Below are positions 15,610-23,118 of a stretch of DNA of 23,301 bases, in pieces. The DNA comes from Chrysochromulina tobinii (lineage: Eukaryota; Haptophyta; Prymnesiales; Chrysochromulinaceae). The notes below the pieces were generated by a model, which was not told the DNA's origin, ran no database searches, and was given only the letters and a program-made list of their open reading frames with translations. Location: assembly GCA_001275005.1 (NCBI GenBank), contig JWZX01002185.1:1-23301 (forward strand), written 5' to 3'. The first letter of the stretch is position 1; every line of letters starts with the position of its first letter. A program made the translations under genes and the position numbers.

Positions 15610-16203
15610 TGGTAGCCAGGCTGCCCAGGAACTCGAGGCGGGCCATGTGCAGCCCGTTCTGGCCGTGGAGCAGCTGGCCAGCTGCACGGCAGCGAGGAGC
15701 TCCGCATCCGCGGCGGGGCTCCAGTCGCGCGGGCGGCTCTCGCGAGAGGTGGCGGGCGTGCTCGGCGGTGGCAGGGCGGCGTACTGGCGTTTCAGCAGGT
15801 GCTTGCTCCAGTAGGTTTTGACGGCAGTCAGGCCGTCGGGCACCCAGCTGGGCTCCGCGAGTGCAGCGGGCGCGATCTCGAGCCTCGTTGGGCAGCCGCT
15901 GGCCGGCGGCGTACTCAGGCGTTGCCGCAAGCGCTGCGAGCAGCGCCCCCTCCCTTGCGACAGAAAGGGCTCTTGAGGACCTCGGTGCGGGTGCGTCGGG
16001 TTGAAGAAGACACAGTCGCCGGGTTCGAGGACCCCGCTCCCGACCACATCCGGGCGCGTCTCGTTCTTCTCAAGGGAGGTCCACATTTCAATAAGTCTTT
16101 GGCGGTTCTGCGGTGGCACAGCATACCAACTGAGGGTCACAACTGCAACGGGCTTGTGGATGGGCTTTCGAATGGTCGGGCACGCACGTCCTACAAAGCC
16201 GGC
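15610..16203 (-). pseudogene. Disrupted gene with a 2-oxoglutarate/Fe(II) dioxygenase-like segment
   Basis: After an acceptor-like GGCACTCAG, a frame reads AGFVGRACPTIRKPIHKPVA and continues to VLEPGDCVFFNPTHPHRGP. The last part resembles the distal His strand of phytanoyl-CoA-type 2OG oxygenases (GD..FF....H.G). Protein-like sequence then changes frame at least three times. Near 15950 it moves to a frame reading REGALLAALAATPEYAAG. Near 15885 it returns to RLEIAPAALAEPSWVPDGL. Near 15680 it moves to a third frame reading LLHGQNGLHMARLEFLGSLA. No convincing splice pairs bridge these points. The HxD motif that should precede the distal His is not seen. It may be a decayed gene, a multi-exon gene with very small introns, or a locus with sequencing indels. 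The oxygenase label is weak. Confidence 0.4.
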
Positions 16204-16309
16204 CTGAGTGCCTTGCGCGCCCTATGCTCTCTCTGTTTTTGGCCTCCAGCTGCCGTTGGAATATCATCTGCAGGGCGCCCACCGGCTGGCGTGGTGGCGA
16301 CGTTGTGGC

Positions 16310-16475
16310 GACGGGGGCGGCGAGGGCGAGGGCAGTGAGGGCGGCGGCGAGGGCGGCGGCGAGGGCGGCGGGCTTGGAGGTGGCGGCGAGGGTGGTGGTG
16401 AGGGTGGGGAAGGCGACGGTGGCGGCGATGGCGGTGGCGGTGATGGTGGGGGTGAGCGCGGCGGTGAGGGCAAAC
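16310..16475. repeat. Low-complexity GGCGGCGAG-type tract
   Basis: Imperfect GGCGGCGAGG and GGTGGTGAGGG units cover this stretch; it is pyrimidine-rich on the minus strand. It yields Gly/Glu-rich frames on + and Pro/Leu/Thr/Ala-rich frames on -. It most likely lies in an intron of the minus-strand gene. Confidence 0.7.
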
Positions 16476-16480
16476 GCCAC

Positions 16481-16748
16481 ATTGCGGTGGGCTCTGGCAA
16501 ACGGCTGCAAGTCGCCGTAGTTGCAGTGCTTACAGATGAACTGATACCGTCTCTCGGAGTCACGTCCCGCGAAGACAAAGTTCTTGTGATTACTCGCGAC
16601 GAGATCATGAGCGTCGGGCTCGCAACCTTTCGGCGTGAGCGCGATCCATTTAGCAGCAACAGCCGCCGCCTCGACCCCCGCATCATCATCATCATCATCA
16701 GCATCATCGACAAGCCGTGCCACAAAAACGATGCCATCTTGTGCAACC
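16481..16748 (-). other. Possible exon of the disrupted minus-strand gene, with a CxxC motif
   Basis: On the minus strand, after an acceptor-like GATCGCACAG, an open stretch reads VAQDGIVFVARLVDDADDDD, then about 60 residues of normal composition including RYQFICKHCNYGDLQPFA. It ends before a pyrimidine-rich tract at a possible GTGGCG donor. The CxxC pair might bind metal, but one pair alone is not diagnostic. The Asp run is encoded by GAT repeats. Whether it joins the downstream dioxygenase-like segment is inference from position and strand. Confidence 0.3.
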
Positions 16749-16845
16749 CTGTGCGATCATCTACGGGCGCAGCGGCGGCAGCGGCAGCGGCATCGATGGG
16801 CATTGACGCTTATGACGCTGCTTGCCGCCGATGAGCCCATGGTTG

Positions 16846-17059
16846 AAGGTGTCCATTCAACGAAGTCGAAGTCAGTGTCTTCGTCGCCAGGCCCATCGTA
16901 TTGTGGGATGCTGCGTTGCTGCTTAGCACTCGCCTGAGCGGCAGCAGCAGCGGCCTGACGGACCGCCAGTGCCACTGGTGCTGCTGATGCCGCTGGTGCA
17001 GCCGGTGATGCCGCCCCGACCAAGCGCTTAACTAGCGCAGCTCGCTGCGCACTCTCGAA
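16846..17059 (-). other. Possible upstream exon of the disrupted minus-strand gene
   Basis: Following an acceptor-like CTCGATGGCTAG, the frame reads FESAQRAALVKRLVGAASPA, an Ala-rich linker, then QQRSIPQYDGPGDEDTDFDF and VEWTPSTMG. Composition looks coding, but there is no in-frame ATG and no recognisable domain. Further upstream on the same strand, a stretch reading IKPDGLWAALEVRHQHVAQK (near 17115-17175) may be another exon piece. Confidence 0.25.
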
Positions 17060-17124
17060 CTAGCCATCGAGGCGCCGGGGCTGAGCGGCAGCGTGCGCGC
17101 CGCGCAGCTTCTGTGCGACGTGCT

Positions 17125-17218
17125 GGTGGCGCACTTCGAGCGCTGCCCAGAGCCCGTCCGGCTTGATGGCAGGTGGCGCACTTCGAGCGCTGCCCAGAGC
17201 CCGTCCAGCTTGATGGCA
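17125..17218. repeat. 47-bp tandem duplication
   Basis: GGTGGCGCACTTCGAGCGCT starts at 17125 and again at 17172, each followed by GCCCAGAGCCCGTCC and GCTTGATGGCA, with one difference. 47 is not divisible by three, so the duplication would shift any frame passing through it. Confidence 0.95.
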
Positions 17219-17299
17219 CGCGCTCGTGCTGCGGCTGCCCGAAGACGGCAGGCGTTGCGCCTTGCAGCGTGTCCCTGTCAGGCAAAACAAGACAAGTTT

Positions 17300-17336
17300 C
17301 ACTTGACGAAGTGCAGTCAATCACTTTTCGTACGAA
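17300..17336. promoter_or_regulatory. Two small palindromes just upstream of the kinase gene
   Basis: CACTTGACGAAGTG (17300-17313) is an inverted repeat with 5-bp arms, and TTCGTACGAA (17327-17336) is a perfect 10-bp palindrome 28 bp before the start codon. They could be transcription-factor sites or leader hairpins. No factor can be named. Confidence 0.25.
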
Positions 17337-17364
17337 CCATTGGCTGTGAATACTCTGTGAAACG

Positions 17365-20240
17365 ATGGGAAACACCCTCCCGAAGTCCGCCGCCGTCAAC
17401 GTCGACGCTGGGGATTGGACTACGGCTTACAATCGACAGACCAAGACGCTGCAGCTGGAGCGCTCGGCCATGCGATTGAAGATCGGCCATGACACGGACA
17501 CGGACACGGATCATGCATCGATACGAAAGGAAGGCAACGAGATCACTTCTGTGAACGACTTTTCGGTTGTCAAGACACTTGGCAAAGGTGCGTTCGGCGA
17601 GGTCTTCCTCTCGAGCCGCAAGGGTGATCTCTATGCCGTCAAGGTGCTCAAAAAATCTGCACTAAAGCGCATGCGGCAGGGCCGGACAGGCAGCGCTTTG
17701 GATACAGTCAAGACGGAGATCGCCACGATGAAGAAGATCAGCCACCCCAATTGCGTCCAAATGTTTGACGTCATTCTCGACCCCGACCAGGACGAGGTAT
17801 TCCTGGTGCTCGAGTACGTCGACGGTGGCTCGTCGCAAAAGGGCGCCGATGGCAAGCCGCAGCGCCTCCCGCCTCGGACCATCTGGTCGCACCTGCGCCA
17901 CCTTGTCATGGGGCTCGAGTACCTTCACATGAACCAGATCGTGCACCGCGACATCAAGCCGGACAATTTGTTGGTGACGCGGCCGGGCAAGATGTATCCG
18001 GGCGACGCCGGCGTGCTCAAGATTGCTGACTTTGGAACCTCGTGCTTCTGCGAGGGCGATGCAAACGCTCAGAAGACCGCGGGTACGCTGCCCTTGTTCT
18101 CTCCAAAGCCCTCGCGCGCTGAGTGCCGCTGAGTGCTGCTGATTGCCGCTGAGCGCCGCTGGATGCAAAGCATGCAGGTACGCCGCCCTTTTTCTCCCCA
18201 GAACTCTGTTCGTCGGACACGTCGGGCACGTTCGACAACCGCGTGGTGGACCTGTGGGCAGTAGGAGTGACGCTCTATTTGTGGGCAAGTGCTCGGGTTC
18301 CCTTTGAAGCGCCTACGGCCATGCTGTTGCTCAAGCAGATCTCTGAGGCTTCGGAGATCACCCCTGCGCCGCCCGAGGTGCAGGAGATGGGCCTCCGTGA
18401 GGTCATCGGGGGCCTGCTGACGCGTGACCCGGCCACGCGGCTCACGCTCGCTCAGCTCCGCCTGAATGCGTGGCTCACTGACCACGACAAGCAGCCCCTT
18501 CCCCTTCAGCCAGAGTCGAACGTCCAGGTCAGCCCGGAGGAGATCGAGCAGGCGGTGACCAACCGGTCTACCATCAAGTTTGGTTCGGCCTCAGGGCCGT
18601 CGGCGCTCGGCGCGGCGCTTGCGTTGTGCGGCACGGGCGACTCCACGTTTGGGTGGTTACGGATTGGCTCGAATACCATCCGCAAGCGCTCCAACCTGGC
18701 CGAGGCGAACTTTTACCGAGCGATCGCAGCGAGTGGGCACCTGGCACCGCACCTGCCGATCATCTACTCGATCTCCGGGGCGGAGAGCAGCAGTGACGAG
18801 TTCATGCGGCTCGGCGCGACCGAGGGGGTCGGCAGAGAAGGCGGCACGAGTAGCTCGGGACATGCGAACTACGGCGCCAAGCCCAAGCGCGCGCGATCCA
18901 GCTTTGGGCTCAGCTTCGGTAGCAGTCTGAAGCGCATGGTGAGCTTCAGTGGTGGCAGCCCTAAGCGCATGGCGAGCGGTGGCAGTAGCCCTACGCGCAT
19001 GGTTAGCGTCACCGCCACTACCTCCTCCGACAGCGACGCGGCGACGACTCTGTTTCCGCGCGAGGCCGCCTCGACTCCGGCCGCGAGCGGCTTGCCTAAG
19101 GCGGCCTCATTCGATCTCCGCTCCGGCGAGCTCCCGAGCGTCGGGGGCGCCGACGCGGTCGACGCGGCTGTGGCCAGTGTGGACGACGTGGCCGTTATGG
19201 GTGATGTGGGCGGTGGGGACCTGGGAGGTGGGGACCCGAGTACGGCTCTGGCACCGGAGCCTGAGGAAGCTGTCCCTACGGCTGTGAACGAAGCTGTCCC
19301 TACTCCTGTGAAGGAAGCTGTCCCTACGGCTGTGAACGAAGCTGTCCCTACTCCTGTGAAGGAAGCTGTCCCTACGGCGGCACGCGCCGTCACGAGCAGA
19401 ACGGCCGCGCCGCCCTCTCGCTCTCTGGCTGGAACCACCGAGGATGTGGTGCACATCCTCATGGGGGATTTGGTCACGGGAATGAGCCAGCCGTGTGCCA
19501 TGTCGTTCCTAATGGGCGTTCGGACGATCACAGCTATCGACCTCGGGCCAGAGCAGGCGACGCCAAACGCGGCTTTGTGTGGCTCGATGCGCTCGATGGC
19601 GCCGGAGCGCGCTGCCCAGATGCTGACCGCAGAAGAGAAGGAGGCCGGTGCGGTACCTCTCCACAGGTACCTTGAGTTCCTCGACACCATCTCAACGAGT
19701 CGAACGCTCGGATTCCGCATCGATGCTGCCAAGACGGTTGTCAACGGCTCTCTCGATCTGCTCCCGCTATCCGAGGGCACCACCCTCAATACGCTCGCTG
19801 ATGAAGCGCAGACTGCGGAGGCCATCGCCATATTTTTGCAGCGGGATGCTGGGCTCGCGGTCGCCACACTCCTCAAGTTGAAGACGCTCGAGGCCGCACT
19901 TATGCGCTCCACCTTCTTTGCGCGGCATGTCTTTCTGAGGACCACAATGCTCCTCGTCTTTGACGATGCTCACCGTTCAAAGGGTGTCGACCTCAAGATC
20001 ATGAACTTCGGCTCGTCGTACGCTCTGCCTCCGAGCATGACTGTGAAGCACACCGAGCCGTGGGACGGCACGGCCGAGTGCCATGAGGACGGCTACCTTA
20101 CCGGTGTGCGCTCGCTCCTTCGGGTCGTGCAGCGCGTGTGTGACGCGCTTGCACCGCAAGCGAAGGTGACGCCTGCCGCGGCGGCTACGGCGCAGGAGAG
20201 CACAGGCAACGCACAGGGCGATGCGGCAGGCGCGGATTGA
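17365..20240 (+). CDS. CaMKK-like protein kinase fused to a degenerate inositol-trisphosphate 3-kinase domain, 926 residues, two exons
   Basis: Exons 17365-18082 and 18178-20240 join in frame. The kinase domain has the Gly loop GKGAFGEV (73-80), Lys93, Glu118, HRD (194-196), DFG (222-224) and, restored by splicing, AGTPPFFSPE (239-248), so it should be active. The KSALKRMRQ stretch, the DP..D loop and the DLWAVGVTLY region resemble calcium/calmodulin-dependent kinase kinases. Residues about 390-440 and 660-900 match the inositol polyphosphate kinase fold: EANFYRAI, an MGVRT strand, RTLGFRI near 750 and HEDGYLTG at 875. The catalytic PxxxDxKxG motif reads PCAMSFLMG (678-686; Asp to Ser, Lys to Leu), and the metal-binding IDF reads MNF (Asn849). 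That domain is probably a non-catalytic sensor or scaffold. A 220-residue Ser/Ala-rich insertion splits it. An ATP-site Lys may remain in TIRKRS. Confidence 0.9.
18083..18177 (+). other. 95-bp intron in the kinase activation segment
   Basis: It starts GTACGCTGCC and ends GCATGCAG, and interrupts the codon for Gly240. Splicing yields the conserved TAGTPPFFSPE segment; without it the frame ends 15 codons into the intron. Its first 23 bases match the first 23 bases of exon 2 at 20 positions, and its 3' half is a decamer repeat. Confidence 0.95.
18111..18166. repeat. 10-bp tandem repeat inside the kinase intron
   Basis: GAGTGCCGCT, GAGTGCTGCT, GATTGCCGCT and GAGCGCCGCT follow one another, flanked by partial units (CTCGCGCGCT before, GGATGC after). 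Confidence 0.9.
19266..19383. repeat. 24-bp in-frame tandem repeat in the kinase linker
   Basis: Five units encode EAVPTAVN, EAVPTPVK, EAVPTAVN, EAVPTPVK and EAVPTAAR. The alternation makes a 48-bp higher-order unit. It lies in the long insertion of the inositol-kinase-like domain, just before the domain resumes. Confidence 0.95.
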
Positions 20241-20529
20241 GTTTATTGAGAGGTTCTGGACGGAGGGTGCGACAGAGAACGTGCGCGCGGGGCTTGAGCG
20301 TTGAGGTGTTGTCTACCACGACCTGAGCAGCTTAGAGCATTGCTTGTTGGTCCTGGAAGGATGAGGGATAGGTTGACCTGGGCTTTGCCCATACTACAGC
20401 GCGGGCGATGCATGCATCGCGGCGCGTTTTATGAGGCGACGTTGAGAGATTCAACCGTTATTTCTGGACGGTGTTCCTTTCGCCGCGCCACGCACCATTG
20501 GAGCACATCGCGCCCTGAAATCCTGCACG
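20241..20529. other. Intergenic region between the fusion kinase and the Sfi1-like gene
   Basis: 289 bp between two genes on the same strand. It must hold the 3' end of the kinase transcript and the promoter of the next gene. GCGATGCATGCATCGC near 20404-20419 is a perfect 16-bp palindrome and the only standout element. Confidence 0.5.
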
Positions 20530-22140
20530 ATGAAGAGGAAAACATCTCGACCTCAAGTTGATTCTCTTCAGCTCCGCCTGATATCAGCTCGTCGAGAGCT
20601 TCTCTCCGATATCGTGCGACAGATCACCTCAGGTCCGTCAGACGGCGTCGCAAAAAGCTTGACCGTCGCCACGCTTCGTCGCCACGTGGATCAAGTGCAA
20701 GAAACGAAGCGAGAGCTAGCGACAGCGGACACCGCGCGCGTTAGAGCCTTACTGACGAAAATCTCTCCGACAGTGCATTCGCCGAGTAGCCATGACTCAG
20801 ATGAGCTCCTCCGGCTCGCGGAACGAATCTGGATTCCTTACTGCTCCGGCTGCGCATTTGCACAATGGATGGCTTTCACAACGGCCCAAAACATACGACT
20901 TCGGCGAGCGTATGTGCGCCATCTCATTGAGACACATTCGAAGATACGTCTCAACCTCACGTACCCTGCCCTATTACGCGCTGCGTTGCACCACTGGCGC
21001 ACCGCTGAGGCATGCTCGCAGCCCAAACTGCACCGCTCGTGCACGCACTTTGCACAGTACAAGATCTACTCGCGCGTCTGCAAGTCGTGGCTCGCAGTGA
21101 CACTCCGCGCACGCAACCTCGAGAGCATCCACGCGAGCGTGCGTCACTTGGAGCAGCGGCGGGGGCTTGTGAAGGGGCTCCGTGCATGGTCCGAGGCGAT
21201 CGCGGCACAGAAATCGGCACAGCCGCTCGCCTTCGCGGCGCTCTGTTGGTACGTCCACCGTGAGCTCAGTAGCTGCTGGCAACGGTGGACCCCGATCATG
21301 GCGCTGGCGGTGGAGCGAGCGCGCATGAATGGTGTCAGCCGACAACTTTGGACGCAGTCTTGTCTCTCGCTTGCATTCTATGCGTGGCTCGAGCTCGCGG
21401 GAGAGCGCATGCGCAGCTGCATGCATGCACCAAAAATTGGTTTCTCAACCTGGTGGCATTCGCATTGCCTGACGCGAGGCTTCAACGCGTGGGTCGAGGC
21501 AGCAGCATCGCGATCAGTCGAGCTGGTGTACGCGCGTATGTCCGTCAGCCAACTGACGCAGAGTACACTCACCAGCTGCAGAGTTGCGCTGGTGGTGTGG
21601 CATGCGAAAGCGCAGCGGCGCGCGCGCTACCAGCTTCTTGGATTGGTCATCGATCGACGCTCCGGGCAGCTGTACATCAGGCGACCCTTTGCACGATGGT
21701 GTGAGTATGCCAACGAGAACTTCCGCGCCGCAGCACTAGCAAAGCTCCGTGTCGAAGAAGCGCTTGATATGGCATGGCGCTGGAGCAGTGCGACGCGTAG
21801 CAAACTCATGGAAGTGACGCAAAGAGTCCACAGCGGCCCGCAGCCGCACTTTCGTGAGGACTTTTGTGACGAACGAGGCTTGATGTTGGCCGAACATCAA
21901 AAGGTCTTCTTGAACGTTCGACCAAGGAGACTTGTTGAAGCTCTCGTGGACATGCCTGCATGCTCCGAACCTAACTCTGAACCCACGGAGCACGGAACCC
22001 TTGCAACATGCGATTGGCTCCCAGTGCTGCAGGCCTGGGATGCGCTTGCGCATGTCGATCCAGCAAGTATAGTGGCCGCCATCCATGCCTTGTCAGACGA
22101 GGAAGCACGTGCATTGTCTGCTGCCCTCGGCCTCGACTAG
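20530..22140 (+). CDS. Sfi1-like Trp-repeat protein, probable centrin-binding, 536 residues
   Basis: A single-exon gene whose middle is a series of helical repeats, each with one conserved Trp after an aliphatic/aromatic pair: W113, W156, W187, W220, W253, W286, W321, W357 and W390. Spacing is 31-43 residues and most often 33. Examples are CAFAQWMAF, ALHHWRTAE, GLRAWSEAI, LAFYAWLELA, GFNAWVEAA and PFARWCEYA. This periodicity and the basic flanks match Sfi1 repeats, long single helices that bind centrin at centrosomes, basal bodies and spindle poles. Residues 1-90 form a charged helical N-terminus; 400-536 are non-repetitive with an acidic end. Sfi1 proteins are often longer, so this is a short member or a related axonemal/basal-body protein. 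No transmembrane or enzyme motif is present. Confidence 0.75.
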   Translation: MKRKTSRPQVDSLQLRLISARRELLSDIVRQITSGPSDGVAKSLTVATLRRHVDQVQETKRELATADTARVRALLTKISPTVHSPSSHDSDELLRLAERIWIPYCSGCAFAQWMAFTTAQNIRLRRAYVRHLIETHSKIRLNLTYPALLRAALHHWRTAEACSQPKLHRSCTHFAQYKIYSRVCKSWLAVTLRARNLESIHASVRHLEQRRGLVKGLRAWSEAIAAQKSAQPLAFAALCWYVHRELSSCWQRWTPIMALAVERARMNGVSRQLWTQSCLSLAFYAWLELAGERMRSCMHAPKIGFSTWWHSHCLTRGFNAWVEAAASRSVELVYARMSVSQLTQSTLTSCRVALVVWHAKAQRRARYQLLGLVIDRRSGQLYIRRPFARWCEYANENFRAAALAKLRVEEALDMAWRWSSATRSKLMEVTQRVHSGPQPHFREDFCDERGLMLAEHQKVFLNVRPRRLVEALVDMPACSEPNSEPTEHGTLATCDWLPVLQAWDALAHVDPASIVAAIHALSDEEARALSAALGLD

Positions 22141-22263
22141 ACGCGTGAATGTGGTGATGTGATCGGACATCGTGTATAGAGGTCAGTGCCACACAGTCGC
22201 TTCGGTTCTGGACACTGTGGAGGTTCTTTTGCTCGGGTTCACAAGGTTCGCATGCGGAAGTAT

Positions 22264-22320
22264 CCCGTGTGTGCAACGTGTGTGCCCCGGCTCCCCGGTG
22301 TCTCGTACAGTACCCGAAAC
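22264..22320 (-). repeat. Third, partial copy of the fold-back arm
   Basis: Blocks CCCGTGTG, GTGTGTGCCCCGGCTCC, CCGGTGTCT, GTAC and CGAAAC appear in the same order as in the reverse complement of 22723-22787, with small indels. It therefore belongs to the same repeat family as the inverted repeat about 460 bp downstream. Confidence 0.6.
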
Positions 22321-22381
22321 ACTATCACATCCCAACAGTACTAGCCCACGCCAACTTATGAACCGTTAAGCCCACGCCGCA

Positions 22382-22576
22382 GCTACTGTGGGACGTGAAG
22401 TTGAGCTCAAGCTCTACACCGCAGGACAACACTCAGGACCTGAGCTGGCGATCGAGGGGGTGTGCCTCGAGCTCCTCTCGCCCATGGAGGAGCACAACCT
22501 CCATGGCCATTGTCCATGACAACCTCATCACGGCGCAGAAGCGCATCGCGTGGATATGCTCCATGCAGCACGCGTG
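22382..22576 (+). pseudogene. Possible exon or gene fragment with a frame break
   Basis: After an acceptor-like CACGCCGCAG, one frame reads REVELKLYTAGQHSGPELAI and then EGVCLELLSPMEEHNL. From about 22502 a different frame reads AIVHDNLITAQKRIAWICSM to a stop. Both pieces look protein-like, and the switch lies within a repeated CCATGG/CTCCATGG area. I recognise no family, and the continuity is inferred. Confidence 0.25.
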
Positions 22577-22736
22577 ATTCGGGGGCGTCGGGTTCATGGG
22601 TCGATCTTGGTCTTATATCTTGGTCCGTGTCTCGTGTGTTAGAACTCACACAGACACACTTTCACATGCACACAGACTCCCATGGCGTTATGGCGTTTAC
22701 TCGTGTGCGTCCTGCTCCCTCCGGGGGTTTCGAGCC

Positions 22737-23118
22737 GTACCGGTAAGACACCGGGGGGAGCCGGGACACACACGGCGACACGGGACACACGGGACAGGGA
22801 CAGCGGGGACACACACGGGACACGCGGGCGCACAAAGGCACACGGACCACGCAGACGAACCTCACAACCATCCAAACCCACCAACAACACACATCCCGCA
22901 CGTCAGCGCGACGACCGAAGCCGCGGCCGACTCAACAGCCACAGGCCCGGAGCCGACCGCTCCCCGCGGCCGGCTCAGTACATGTACAGACGTACAGTAT
23001 ACATCTGGGATGCTTGTGAGGTTCGTCTGTGTGATACGTGTGCCCGTGTGCGCCCGTGTGTCCCGTGTGTTTCCCGGGTGAAAAGAAACCGGGGGGCCGT
23101 GACACATTTTACCGGTAC
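22737..23118. repeat. 382-bp fold-back (long imperfect inverted repeat)
   Basis: The ends are GTACCGGTAA (22737) and TTACCGGTAC (to 23118), exact inverses. Inside, the left arm contains GGGACACACGGG-type units ending in CAGACGAACCTCACAA (to about 22870). The right arm contains the inverse, TTGTGAGGTTCGTCTG (from about 23013), then CCCGTGTGTCCCGTGTG. The arms are about 110-135 bp with indels; the centre is GC-rich with its own CCGCGGCCG repeats. This is the layout of a fold-back or MITE-like element. Target-site duplications were not identified. No coding capacity. Confidence 0.75.

Larger units (their letters stand above)
22141..22736. other. Intergenic region with a partial dispersed repeat and a possible exon fragment
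   Basis: No complete gene. 22264-22320 is a diverged copy of an arm of the downstream fold-back element. AGCCCACGCC occurs twice near 22341 and 22369. 22382-22576 holds a protein-like stretch broken by a frame change. 22628-22674 is a GT/CA-rich low-complexity run. Confidence 0.5.

Noticed and set aside
16208-16834. 208-residue Gly/Glu-rich + strand frame
   Set aside because: It is made by a low-complexity GGCGGCGAG tract and an ATC run; the minus strand in the same place reads more protein-like sequence.
17365-17388. N-myristoylation signal at MGNTLPKS
   Set aside because: Gly2 is present, but position 6 is Pro, which does not fit the usual requirement for a small residue there.
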